Position numbers and translations under genes: made by a program. From NCBI RefSeq assembly GCF_049889055.1, contig NZ_JBLTWO010000015.1, positions 1-64,000 of the forward strand: 64,000 nt of DNA, given 5' to 3'. This document shows, in pieces, positions 32,677 through 40,919 of the stretch. The first letter of the stretch is position 1. Each line of letters opens with the position of its first letter. A model generated the notes under the pieces. That model saw only the letters and a program-made list of their open reading frames with translations. It had not been told where the DNA came from and made no database searches. Source of the stretch: Rhizorhabdus sp049889055 (lineage in GTDB: Bacteria; Pseudomonadota; Alphaproteobacteria; Sphingomonadales; Sphingomonadaceae).

Positions 32677-33533
32677 CGCTCGTACTCGATCCGCAGCAGA
32701 GCGCCGCACGAGCCTGGTTCGAAACGCTGCGTGACCGGATCTGCGCGACCTTCGAGGCGATCGAGGTCGAAGCCGGCAGCGATGCACGGTTCGGCTACAC
32801 CTCGTGGAACCGCGACAACGACCCCGAGGGCCGCGGCGGCGGCGGCGTGCGCGGCCTGATGAAGGGCAAGGTGTTCGAAAAGGTGGGCGTCAACGTCTCC
32901 ACCGTCGGCGGCGCCTTCGCGCCCGACTTCGCCCGGACGATCCATGGCGCGGGCGACGAGAATCCCGATTTCTTCGCCACCGGCATCAGCCTGGTCGCGC
33001 ATATGACGAACCCGCATGTGCCGGCGGTCCACATGAATACCCGCTTCCTCGTCACGACAAAGCGCTGGTTCGGCGGTGGCGCGGACCTCAATCCACCCAT
33101 TCCCTATGAGGAAGACACGGCAGCCTTTCACGCCCGGCTGAAAGCGGCCTGCGATCCGCACGGTGCCGACTATTATGATCGGTTCAAGGCCTGGGCAGAC
33201 GACTATTTCTGGATTCCGCATAGGCAGGTCCATCGCGGCGTCGGCGGGATCTTCTACGACCATCTCGAATGCGCCGACGATGCCGGCTTCGAGGCCAATT
33301 TCGCCCTCACCCGCGATGTCGGCGAGGCCTTTCTCGACATCTTCCCCCGCATCGTGCGGAGCCGCATGGGCATGGCGGCCGATGCCGAGGACATGCGCCG
33401 GATGATGAACTTCCGCGGGCGCTATGCCGAGTTCAACCTGGTTTACGACCGGGGCACTCTGTTCGGCCTGAAGACCGGCGGGAACATCGACGCGATCCTG
33501 ATGAGCCTGCCGCCAGTCGCGACCTGGGAGTAG
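32673..33533 (+). CDS. hemF: Oxygen-dependent coproporphyrinogen III oxidase
   Basis: A 286-residue enzyme converting coproporphyrinogen III to protoporphyrinogen IX with O2. Signatures include GGGGVRGLMKGKVFEKVGVN (split over its Gly-rich start), HMNTRFLVTTKRWFGGGADLNP and the C-terminal FNLVYDRGTLFGLKTGGN. The ATG at 32673 overlaps the trmL stop by four bases; an ATG three codons earlier is possible. It implies aerobic haem synthesis, in keeping with the neighbouring bc1 genes. Confidence 0.95.
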   Translation: MTLVLDPQQSAARAWFETLRDRICATFEAIEVEAGSDARFGYTSWNRDNDPEGRGGGGVRGLMKGKVFEKVGVNVSTVGGAFAPDFARTIHGAGDENPDFFATGISLVAHMTNPHVPAVHMNTRFLVTTKRWFGGGADLNPPIPYEEDTAAFHARLKAACDPHGADYYDRFKAWADDYFWIPHRQVHRGVGGIFYDHLECADDAGFEANFALTRDVGEAFLDIFPRIVRSRMGMAADAEDMRRMMNFRGRYAEFNLVYDRGTLFGLKTGGNIDAILMSLPPVATWE

Positions 33534-33537
33534 CCCC

Positions 33538-34143
33538 ATGCCGTTGACCCCCGTGGCGCCAGATCAGGTCGCGACTATCGTCACCTCGCTCGAGATGCGC
33601 GAACGCCCGCGTCCGCGCCCGATGCCGGCGGCCCCTTTCCGCCTCAACCGCTGGAAGCAGCCCGGCGCCGAGAAATATCGGGCCCTGTTCCGCCGGGTCG
33701 GCGAACCCTGGATGTGGTTCTCCCGGCTCGTCATGCCCGAGCCGGAGTTGCTCGCAATCATCCAGGACGAGGCGGTCGAGATCTACGCGGTCGAGGATCG
33801 GCGCGGCATCGAGATCGGGATGCTCGAACTCGACTTCCGTATCGCGGGCGAAGCGGAGATCGCCTTTTTCGGCCTGGTGCCCGAACTGGCAGGCAAGGGC
33901 CATGGCGGGTGGCTGATGGCGCAGGCGCTGGGCCTGGGCTGGCGGACCGGCATCGACCGGATGTGGGTGCACACCTGCACGCTCGACCATCCCGGCGCGC
34001 TCGGCTTCTACCGCAAGCATGGCTTCACACCCTATGCCCGGGCGGTCGAGACCTTTGCCGATCCGCGACTGGCGGGGGTGCTTCCCGTGGAATCGGCGTC
34101 CCATGTCCCGCTGTTCGGCGGAACGGCGATCCAGACCGATTAG
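33538..34143 (+). CDS. GNAT-family N-acetyltransferase
   Basis: A 201-residue protein. The GNAT core has the acetyl-CoA pyrophosphate loop in LVPELAGKGHGGWLMAQAL (Gly-Lys-Gly-x-Gly) and the following strand and helix DRMWVHTCTLDHPGALGFYRKHGF. Length and the FYRKHGF motif are typical. The acceptor substrate is unknown. It starts four bases after hemF and overlaps the stop of the convergent membrane protein by four bases. Confidence 0.85.
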   Translation: MPLTPVAPDQVATIVTSLEMRERPRPRPMPAAPFRLNRWKQPGAEKYRALFRRVGEPWMWFSRLVMPEPELLAIIQDEAVEIYAVEDRRGIEIGMLELDFRIAGEAEIAFFGLVPELAGKGHGGWLMAQALGLGWRTGIDRMWVHTCTLDHPGALGFYRKHGFTPYARAVETFADPRLAGVLPVESASHVPLFGGTAIQTD

Positions 34144-34943
34144 GCGCCGGCGGCGAGCCGTCGATAGACGAGCGCCACATAGACCGAAAAGCCGAGCGAG
34201 AGCGTCGCTTCGAGCCCGAGGCTGACGATCAGGCGAAGCGCGTCAGGCACCGCCTCGAACCCGGTCCCGAGCTTGATCAGCTCGAACAGCGAGCCCACGA
34301 CCATACGGTCGATGAAGGCGAGCAGGGTTCCGAGCAGGATCATGACCAGCCAGATGGCGACGAGCCGCATGACATTGTCGCGGCTCAGCATCCAGGCGCG
34401 GCGGAGGGTCAGAGCCGCCCCCTGCCGCTCGCACGCCGCCACGGCGGGAAGCATAGGAAGCCGCACCCAGACGACCGCGAAAGGGATGATGAACAGCGTC
34501 GCGATCTGCGCCGAAAGGTTAGCCGAGGGCACCCCCGACTGAAAGATCATGACGCCAAGCGTAGCGGCGACCATCACGGCCAGCGCGGCGGCGAAGGCCA
34601 CCGACATGGCGACGAAGATGGCGACAAGCGCCGCACCGAAGCGCCGGGTGGCCCCCGCGAGCGCTTCGCCCACGCTGATGCCGGGAACGGTAGCGAGCAG
34701 GGCCAGCACCATATGGCCGAACAAGGTCAGTAGCAGCGCCGGCCCCAGGAGAAGTATCTGCACCGGCATGGTCGGCGACGCCGACGCGCTCGCCTCCGCG
34801 ATCGCCGGCATCGCCTGCCCGATCAGGAGTTGCGCGGGCGCGAAGATGGCGACCGCGACCGGGAAAACCAGCGCCCATTCGCGCCGCAGGAAGGCGATGG
34901 TCTCCTCCCAGACCGAGCCCAGCGAGAAGGATGTCATGCGCAT
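34140..34943 (-). CDS. Polytopic membrane protein of unknown function
   Basis: A 267-residue protein with about six hydrophobic segments (near 25-45, 68-92, 105-130, 145-165, 195-215 and 235-260). The pattern, including the cytoplasmic AATLRRAWMLSRDN-like helix between segments (here GAALTLRRAWMLSRDNVMRL), resembles glycerophosphodiester-phosphodiesterase-type membrane-domain proteins (no catalytic domain present). The ATG at 34943 has GGAG five bases upstream. Function unassigned. Confidence 0.65.
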   Translation of the reverse strand: MRMTSFSLGSVWEETIAFLRREWALVFPVAVAIFAPAQLLIGQAMPAIAEASASASPTMPVQILLLGPALLLTLFGHMVLALLATVPGISVGEALAGATRRFGAALVAIFVAMSVAFAAALAVMVAATLGVMIFQSGVPSANLSAQIATLFIIPFAVVWVRLPMLPAVAACERQGAALTLRRAWMLSRDNVMRLVAIWLVMILLGTLLAFIDRMVVGSLFELIKLGTGFEAVPDALRLIVSLGLEATLSLGFSVYVALVYRRLAAGA

Positions 34944-35040
34944 GCTGCTCCGATCGTCATCGCGCTCGCCTATTCCCGCTTCGACGGCAGCGCAATCCAT
35001 GGCTCTTGATCGGACGAAAAAAGCGGCGATATGCGGAATG

Positions 35041-35715
35041 ATGAACGACCTTCTCGACGGCGTTGAGTGGCGCGTAACCCCAGGCCTCTCGCCCTATGCC
35101 GAAACCCTGGCCGAAATGGAGACGCGCGCCGCGGCGATCCGGATGGGTGAGGCGCGCGAGCTGATCTGGCTGCTGGAACACCCCCCGCTGTACACTGCGG
35201 GGACAAGCGCGGCCGAGGACGAACTGCTGGTGCCCGATCGCTTCCCGGTGTTTCGCGCCGGGCGCGGCGGACGATACACCTATCACGGGCCCGGCCAGCG
35301 GGTCGGCTATGTCCTGCTCGATCTTGAGAAGCGCGGACGCGACGTACGCTGCTTCGTCTCGGGAATCGAGCGCTGGCTGATCGCGGCGCTCGGCGACTTC
35401 GGAATCGAGGGACGCAGCGAACCGGGCCGGGTCGGTATATGGGTCGGCCATGGTCCCAGTGAAGCGAAGATCGGCGCGATCGGCGTTCGCGTTCGCCGCT
35501 GGGTCAGCTTTCATGGATTTTCGCTCAACGTGGAGCCCGACTTGTCGCACTTTTCGGGCATCGTGCCGTGCGGCCTCGGCGAATATCCGGTAACCAGCAT
35601 GGCGCAATTGGGGGCACCGACCGGCATGGAGGCACTCGACAGCGCGCTCCTGCGCCATTTTCCGGATCTTCTCAGCCTTATGTCGCGCTCGGCCTGCACC
35701 ACCACGGACTCTTGA
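35041..35715 (+). CDS. lipB: Lipoyl(octanoyl) transferase
   Basis: A 224-residue enzyme that moves octanoate from ACP to lipoyl domains, including that of PDH E2 at 429-1733. It has LIWLLEHPPLYTAGTSA, the GGRYTYHGPGQRVGY histidine motif, the KIGAIGVRVRRWVSFHGFSLNV strand with the catalytic Lys, and the catalytic Cys in IVPCGL. Start is ambiguous between adjacent ATGs at 35038 and 35041. The reading frame remains open upstream but without family similarity. Confidence 0.93.
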   Translation: MNDLLDGVEWRVTPGLSPYAETLAEMETRAAAIRMGEARELIWLLEHPPLYTAGTSAAEDELLVPDRFPVFRAGRGGRYTYHGPGQRVGYVLLDLEKRGRDVRCFVSGIERWLIAALGDFGIEGRSEPGRVGIWVGHGPSEAKIGAIGVRVRRWVSFHGFSLNVEPDLSHFSGIVPCGLGEYPVTSMAQLGAPTGMEALDSALLRHFPDLLSLMSRSACTTTDS

Positions 35716-35768
35716 GCCGCCGAGTCGTTAGCTATATCCTGCCCCGAACAGCCTTTCCGGGGGACATC

Positions 35769-35996
35769 ATGAAGCGTTCGATCGACGGTCTCGTCGTTGC
35801 CGGCCTGATTCTGGCCTGCGCAAGCCTGTCCGGCTGCGGGAGCAAGGATAAAGGCGCCGAGACCAACGTGGTCGAGATGAACGCCAGCGATGGCACCATG
35901 AACGACATGACGATCGTGGAAAGCTCGGTTCTCGACAAGGCCGGCAGCGAAGTTGCCAACGGGATCGAAGCGGGGAACGCAAGCAACGCAATGTAA
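35769..35996 (+). CDS. Small lipoprotein
   Basis: A 75-residue protein with a lipoprotein signal ending in LSGC (lipobox, Cys at about residue 23). The mature part is acidic and Asn/Met-rich (NVVEMNASDGTMNDMTIV) with no recognisable fold. GGGGGACATC precedes the ATG. Probably anchored in the outer membrane. Function unknown. Confidence 0.75.
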   Translation: MKRSIDGLVVAGLILACASLSGCGSKDKGAETNVVEMNASDGTMNDMTIVESSVLDKAGSEVANGIEAGNASNAM

Positions 35997-36054
35997 TGCA
36001 TGAAGAACCGGGCCGTGGGGCCGGCCGGGTTCAGACATATCGGAGGACGGTAAT

Positions 36055-36741
36055 ATGGTGCGCGTTTTGGCCTCGACCTTGGCCTTGGTGGCGATGACGG
36101 TGCAGGCGGCACCAGCGTCGGCCTATCTTTTCTGGTTCGGCCCCAATTTCAAGGCGGCGCCCGTCCAGGGCGACGAGCCCGGCCTTGGCATCGCGATGCC
36201 GAAGGCAACCCCGGCCGAGCTCAGAGCGCATCTCCTCTGGAACATGCGCGCGGGTCTCAACGTCGCCGCGCTTCAGTGTCAGTTTTCACCCATCCTCCTC
36301 GCCGTTCCCAATTATAACGATCTGCTGTCGAAGAATGCCGACGAGCTCAACGCTGCCTACAAGACGCTCGGTGCCTATTTCAAACGCACCCAGGGCAAGA
36401 GCTGGCAAAAGGCGTTCGACGATTACACGACCCGGACCTATAACGGCTTTTCGACCATGCACGCCCAGTTGGGCTTCTGCGAGACAGCCTCGGCGATCGG
36501 GCGCGACGCCCGCAAGCTCGGACGCGGCCATCTGACGCAGCTCGCCGTCGATCGCATGCGCGAGTTCCGCAACAGCCTGATTCCGACCGGCGACATGATC
36601 CATGCGCGCCGTTACATTCAGGTTTCGGTCCAGACCCCGTCGATGGATCAGGCCTGCTGGACGAAAAAGGATCAGCTCAAGGCGGTTTGCGCGCCGCGCA
36701 TGCAGCAGGCAAGCACCGAGGTGGGCAAGACCGGCGGCTGA
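36055..36741 (+). CDS. Secreted protein, conserved type, function unknown
   Basis: A 228-residue protein. A signal peptide ends ...APASA, then YLFWFGPNF. The mature region is mostly helical, with four cysteines (LQCQFSP, LGFCETA, QACWTKK, AVCAPR) that could form two disulfides in the periplasm. Conserved-looking features are LLWNMRAGLNVAALQCQFSP and NYNDLLSKNADELNAAY. I do not recognise a named family. It is co-directional with the preceding lipoprotein gene. Confidence 0.7.
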   Translation: MVRVLASTLALVAMTVQAAPASAYLFWFGPNFKAAPVQGDEPGLGIAMPKATPAELRAHLLWNMRAGLNVAALQCQFSPILLAVPNYNDLLSKNADELNAAYKTLGAYFKRTQGKSWQKAFDDYTTRTYNGFSTMHAQLGFCETASAIGRDARKLGRGHLTQLAVDRMREFRNSLIPTGDMIHARRYIQVSVQTPSMDQACWTKKDQLKAVCAPRMQQASTEVGKTGG

Positions 36742-36760
36742 GACAGCCGCCACGCAGCGG

Positions 36761-37390
36761 CTATCGGATCCCGACGACCTTGTGGGTCTGGGTCGACAGC
36801 CGCCAGCGGGGATGATCGAGGATGTAAGCGATCGCCGCTTCGCGCGCGGCCGGAAGGTCCGGGCCGTCCATCGGCTGAAGCAGGAAGTGCTCGAAGTCCC
36901 AGCGTTCAAGCTCGGCCGGGTCGATGCCGGGTTGGGGCCAGACCAGCTTGAGTTCCTGCCCCTTGCGCTGAACAACCTCGCTGCCGGCCTTGGGACTGAC
37001 GCAGATCCAGTCGATCCCGTCGGGGGCCGGCTGGGTGCCATTGGTTTCCACCGCTGTCTCGATTCCCCGAGCGCGCAGCGCGTCGATCAACTCGGCGTCG
37101 ACCTGCAGCAGCGGTTCGCCGCCCGTCATCACGACCAGCGGCTCGGGAAGCGCGCCCCATAGCGCCAGCACCCTGTCGGCGAGCATAGCGGCGTCGTAGC
37201 GCCCGCCATTGTCGCCATCGAGACCGACGAAATCGGTGTCGCAGAAGCGACATATGGCGGTCGCCCGGTCCTCTTCGCGCCCGCTCCACAGATTGCACCC
37301 GGCGAAGCGCAGGAACACGGCACGACGCCCGACCTGCATGCCTTCGCCCTGCAGGGTCAGGAACATCTCCTTGACCGCATAGCTGCCCAT
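36761..37390 (-). CDS. queE: 7-carboxy-7-deazaguanine synthase
   Basis: A 209-residue radical SAM enzyme of the queuosine pathway. The cluster motif is the QueE form C-x14-C-x2-C (FAGCNLWSG...ICRFCDTDFVG), and MTGGEPLLQ is the SAM-binding GGEP. The ATG at 37390 lies one base after the queC stop, so queC and queE are one operon. QueD is not adjacent. Confidence 0.94.
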   Translation of the reverse strand: MGSYAVKEMFLTLQGEGMQVGRRAVFLRFAGCNLWSGREEDRATAICRFCDTDFVGLDGDNGGRYDAAMLADRVLALWGALPEPLVVMTGGEPLLQVDAELIDALRARGIETAVETNGTQPAPDGIDWICVSPKAGSEVVQRKGQELKLVWPQPGIDPAELERWDFEHFLLQPMDGPDLPAAREAAIAYILDHPRWRLSTQTHKVVGIR

Positions 37391-37391
37391 G

Positions 37392-38084
37392 TCAGGCGTA
37401 GACCGTCGGATCGGGAAGTCCCGCTTCCTCGAACCCCCTGGACCGCAAGCGACAGCTGTCGCACAGGCCGCAGTGGCGCCCGTCGGGCGTCGGATCATAG
37501 CATGACCAGCTCATGCCGGCGTCGAGCCCCAGGCGATCGGCCTCGCGCGCGATGTCGGCCTTGGTCATGTGCTGGAGCGGGGCATGGATGGTGAACCCCT
37601 GCCCCTCCACCCCCATGCGGGTGGCAAGATCCGCCAGATGCTGGAAGGCGGAGATGAACTCGGGCCGGCAATCGGGATAGCCCGAATAGTCGAGCGCGTT
37701 CACCCCCAGGAAGATGTGGCGCGCGCCGGTCGCCTCGGCGAAGCCGAGCGCCAGCGACAGGAAGATGGTGTTCCGCGCCGGCACATAGGTCGACGGGATG
37801 CCGGGTTGCACGCCGTCCTTGGGCACGTCGATGTCGTCGGTCAGCGACGACCCGCCGAAGGCGCGCAGGTTGAGCGGCAATGTGACATGCCGGTCGACCC
37901 CCAGGGCATAAGCGACCCGCTTGGCCGCTTCGAGTTCGACCCGGTGCCGCTGGTTGTAATCGATCGTCAGCGCAGCGAGGCTATAGCCCTGCTCCCGCGC
38001 GAGACCACCCGATACCATCGAGTCGAGCCCGCCCGACAGCAGCACGATGGCGCGGCGACTTTCGCTGTTCGCAATGTCAGACAT
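37392..38084 (-). CDS. queC: 7-cyano-7-deazaguanine synthase
   Basis: A 230-residue ATP-dependent enzyme converting the QueE product to preQ0. The PP-loop is VLLSGGLDSMVSG, the YVPARNTIFLS motif binds substrate, and a C-terminal zinc site follows (SCYDP...CGLCDSCRLRSRGF, four Cys). Met replaces the more usual Thr after SGGLDS. It is first in the queCE operon. Confidence 0.95.
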   Translation of the reverse strand: MSDIANSESRRAIVLLSGGLDSMVSGGLAREQGYSLAALTIDYNQRHRVELEAAKRVAYALGVDRHVTLPLNLRAFGGSSLTDDIDVPKDGVQPGIPSTYVPARNTIFLSLALGFAEATGARHIFLGVNALDYSGYPDCRPEFISAFQHLADLATRMGVEGQGFTIHAPLQHMTKADIAREADRLGLDAGMSWSCYDPTPDGRHCGLCDSCRLRSRGFEEAGLPDPTVYA

Positions 38085-38230
38085 GGCGCGCGTTTAGGCG
38101 ATTCGATCGCGCGAATCCACCGCTAGTCTGGCACATGATTCTCGCCGCCCGCCCCGACAATTCGACCGCTGACAAATCCCGCCCATAGGATATCCTGCGC
38201 GGTGGAGTGGAGAGGCGAAGCGGGGGCAGA

Positions 38231-39022
38231 ATGACCTATTGTCTGGGAATCATGCTGCGTGAGGGGCTGATCATGATCGGCGACACGCGGACCAATGCCG
38301 GCATCGACAACATCTCCACCTATCGCAAGCTCCACATCCTCGCCGATGAGCCGGACAGGTTCGTCGTCCTCGCCAGCGCAGGTAATCTGTCGGTGACGCA
38401 GCTCGTGCGCGGCATGTTGTCCGAAGGCTTGCCGCCGCGAAACGACGAGGAAGGCCCCCGTCGGATCGAACATATGCCCAGCATGTTCCAGGCCGCCCAG
38501 CTGGTCGGCGAAGCGGTCATGGCGGCCGGCGCGCAGCTGAAGCCTGCACTCTACGCAGCGGGCGTGCCTTCGGGCATTTCGCTTTTGCTGGGCGGGCGCA
38601 TCGCGGGCGGGCCGCTGTCGCTGTTCCTGATCTACGACGCCGGCAATTTCATCGAGTGCCAGCAGGACAGCCCCTTCTTCCAGATCGGCGCGACCCAATA
38701 TGGCAAGCCGATCCTCGACCGGACCATGGATTATGACAGTTCGCTGGAAGAGGCGGTGAAGGTGGCGCTGCTGTCGTTCGATTCCACCATCAGGTCCGAT
38801 CTGTCGGTAGGCTTGCCCTTCGACCTGATCCTCATCCGGCAGGATGTTACGGCTCCGGTCGTCTCGCGGCGGATCGAGGCCGACGACGCCTATTTCCGCA
38901 ACCTCTCGGCGCGCTGGTCGATGCTGCTGAACGAATCCCGCGCTTCGATCCCGGATCCGCCCTTCCTGCGCTCCGAGGATCCCGCCAGCGACATCGTCGA
39001 CCGGCTCCGCGCCAAGGGGTGA
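38231..39022 (+). CDS. Anbu-type proteasome-related peptidase
   Basis: A 263-residue Ntn-hydrolase fold protein of the Anbu (ancestral beta subunit) family. The N-terminal nucleophile would be Thr2 after Met removal (MTYCLGIML), followed by IGDTRTNAGIDNIS, the family signature, and the VVLASAGNLSVTQ strand. The ATG at 38231 has CGGGGGC upstream. The usual Anbu partners (transglutaminase-like, alpha-E and circularly permuted ATP-grasp genes) are not next to it here. Self-assembled cytoplasmic peptidase; natural substrate unknown. Confidence 0.9.
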   Translation: MTYCLGIMLREGLIMIGDTRTNAGIDNISTYRKLHILADEPDRFVVLASAGNLSVTQLVRGMLSEGLPPRNDEEGPRRIEHMPSMFQAAQLVGEAVMAAGAQLKPALYAAGVPSGISLLLGGRIAGGPLSLFLIYDAGNFIECQQDSPFFQIGATQYGKPILDRTMDYDSSLEEAVKVALLSFDSTIRSDLSVGLPFDLILIRQDVTAPVVSRRIEADDAYFRNLSARWSMLLNESRASIPDPPFLRSEDPASDIVDRLRAKG

Positions 39023-39030
39023 GGATCTTT

Positions 39031-39125
39031 CCAAAAGAGAAAAGGCCGCCCGAAGGCGGAGTGCCAAAAGGAAGGGGCCGCCCGGAGGCGGCATGCCAAA
39101 AGAAAGGGCCGCCCGGAGGCGGCCC
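39031..39125 (-). terminator. Three tandem terminator hairpins
   Basis: Three near-identical 32-33-base units begin with CCAAAAG at 39031, 39064 and 39096. Each holds a GC-rich hairpin with a tetraloop: CCGCC-CGAA-GGCGG (39046-39059), GCCGCC-CGGA-GGCGGC (39077-39092) and GGGCCGCC-CGGA-GGCGGCCC (39106-39125). Read on the minus strand, each hairpin is followed by a T-rich tract (such as TTTCTTTT), so they form a triple terminator for the gene at 39306-39767. A fourth hairpin with trailing TTTT on the minus strand lies at 39157-39179 (ATGTGCC with GGCACAT). Confidence 0.8.
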
Positions 39126-39305
39126 AGGGAGGCTGAAAGCCTGCTAAGGGAGGAAAATGTGCCCAAGGGGGAGGCACATCCTCTCTCTACTACGGCCTGC
39201 CTAAACAAAGGATTAACCAGCCGACGTCATGACTGCACTGGGCGATTCGACTTTGGTCTGATCGGGTGCGGCACCAAGCCCGGCCGAGCCAAATGACGCT
39301 ACCGC

Positions 39306-39767
39306 TCAGCGCGACGAACCGGCTTCTGCCGCGCTGCAATCTCCGACCCGGTGCGCTATCACATTATAGTCGAACGGTTCGTTGTGAGCGATGCCTTGAG
39401 TGGAGATCGAAACCTGGCGCGGCGTGGAGACGCGAAGGGTGCTGCGACCCCAGCCCGCGCGCGGGCAGCTATATTGGACGGTGGCGCTGCGCGGCTCGTT
39501 GGCGACGACGAAGCGGGTGCAGCCCGTCTGATCATGCTCGATCTGGACCAGCGCCATCGGCTCGGCGAGGCAGAGCTGACGATTTGGTCGCCCTTCGACT
39601 TCGATTTGCCACGAGCCGGGCTCAAGCTGCTTGAGCGCGTCCGGCACCGATGCCGTCGCAGGCGAGACGGGCGCTGACGGAGCGGCGGGTGCGGCGATGA
39701 GGCGCGCGCCAGCGATCACGCCCAGGATCATCGCCATCCCCGTAACCGCTACGACCACCCTACGCAT
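39306..39767 (-). CDS. Exported Cys-rich protein (possibly DUF3617-like)
   Basis: A 153-residue protein. An N-terminal hydrophobic signal or anchor (MRRVVVAVTGMAMILGVIAGA) is followed by an Ala/Pro stretch. The beta domain starts LEPGSWQIEVEG and contains four cysteines (RQLCLAEP, TGCTRF, YSCPRAG, GDCSA), like DUF3617-type periplasmic proteins. The ATG at 39767 has GGGGGAT upstream. The assignment is tentative. It is followed by the tandem terminators. Confidence 0.6.
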   Translation of the reverse strand: MRRVVVAVTGMAMILGVIAGARLIAAPAAPSAPVSPATASVPDALKQLEPGSWQIEVEGRPNRQLCLAEPMALVQIEHDQTGCTRFVVANEPRSATVQYSCPRAGWGRSTLRVSTPRQVSISTQGIAHNEPFDYNVIAHRVGDCSAAEAGSSR

Positions 39768-39925
39768 CACATCCCCCGCTCGATCAAAGTCGACGTCGCG
39801 ATTCGCTTGCCCCGCCGTCCGCGCCATCCCTTTTCGACCAAGTGTCGATAGCCGATGACGGACAGCGAGAACGCTGAAGAAAGCTGTATTGTACCGAAAG
39901 CGTTACGGATTCGGGAAGCGCTGCA

Positions 39926-40822
39926 TCAAATCGATTCGAGCGACAGCGAGAAGCGCTTGGCGCAGAACTCGCAGTCGACATGGATCTGGCCCGCCGCATC
40001 AGCCATCTCGGCACGCTCCTCGACCGGGAAGCGCGCGATAACCGACCGGATATGCCCCGGATCGCAGCGGCAACCGCGCTGCAGGTCTACCGCCGCAAAG
40101 GTGCGAACCTCGTCCTCGTTGAACAGTCGCCACAGGATAGCCGAGGGCGTCAGTTTCGGATCGGCCAGCTCGGCGGTCGTGACCGTCTGGGCCAGGGCCA
40201 GGACATGCTCCCATTCGGGGTGGTCGAGCCGCGTATGGAGTCGCTCCCTGCCCTCTTCGCCTTCCGGCAGATGCTGGATCAGGATGCCCCCTGCGACATG
40301 GCTGCCGTCGTCGAGCCGCTTGCTGTGCAGGCGCACGAGGCTGGGCAACTGCTCCGACTGGGTGAAATAAGCTTCAGCCGCCTCGGCAAGCGACGCCCCC
40401 TCGAGCGGGACGATGCCCTGGTAGCGTTCACCGGTGACGGCCTGGTCGAAAGTGATCGCCAGATAGCCCTTGCCGAACAACGCGAACAGCGTCGGATCGG
40501 CGGGCATTTCGGCGACCCGCTCGGGATCGTGGCGGATATAGCCGCGCATTTCGCCGGCCTTGTAATCGGCGACGAGCAGTTCGACGGCTCCGCCTTCGGC
40601 CTGCGCCTGCAGGGTGAGCTGCCCCTGCTCATGCTTCAAGGTCGAGCCCAGCAAGGCCGCGAGCACCAGCGCATCGGCCAGCAGCCGTTCGATCGCGGGC
40701 GGATAGCCATGCGCGCCGAGAATGCGGTCGAGCGTCGGCCCGAGACGCACGACGCGGCCGCGGACATGGCGCTCCGGAATGGTGAAGCCGAGGGCAGTGT
40801 CGAGGGTGGTGTTGATGGTCAA
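39926..40822 (-). CDS. hslO: Redox-activated chaperone Hsp33
   Basis: A 298-residue holdase activated by oxidation and heat. The C-terminal redox switch has CRC (in LQRGCRCDPGH) and CEFC (in HVDCEFCAKRF), the four zinc-binding cysteines. The N-terminal substrate domain includes GYIRHDPERVAEMP. The start is TTG with AGGAAA upstream. It stands upstream of argF on the same strand, with a hairpin between. Confidence 0.94.
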   Translation of the reverse strand: MTINTTLDTALGFTIPERHVRGRVVRLGPTLDRILGAHGYPPAIERLLADALVLAALLGSTLKHEQGQLTLQAQAEGGAVELLVADYKAGEMRGYIRHDPERVAEMPADPTLFALFGKGYLAITFDQAVTGERYQGIVPLEGASLAEAAEAYFTQSEQLPSLVRLHSKRLDDGSHVAGGILIQHLPEGEEGRERLHTRLDHPEWEHVLALAQTVTTAELADPKLTPSAILWRLFNEDEVRTFAAVDLQRGCRCDPGHIRSVIARFPVEERAEMADAAGQIHVDCEFCAKRFSLSLESI

Positions 40823-40878
40823 AGCGATTTCCTGTCCGCCACCAAATCGATACGGATCCTATGGATTTCAAGCTGAAG

Positions 40879-40912
40879 CGGGCAGGCAGGAGCCGATGCC
40901 ACCGCCTGCCCG
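40879..40912 (-). terminator. Hairpin after argF, weak terminator
   Basis: CGGGCAGGC (40879-40887) pairs perfectly with GCCTGCCCG (40904-40912) across a 16-base loop, directly after the argF stop. The minus-strand sequence beyond is not a clear T-run, so it may be a weak or factor-assisted terminator. Confidence 0.45.
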
Positions 40913-40919
40913 GCCATGT

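Noticed and set aside
36745..36762. AGCCGC-n6-GCGGCT hairpin between convergent genes as a terminator
   Set aside because: The stem is short, overlaps the queE stop and has no T-run on either strand.
39031..39125. Short CRISPR-like array
   Set aside because: Three units with no variable spacers of constant length; they are contiguous terminator hairpins.
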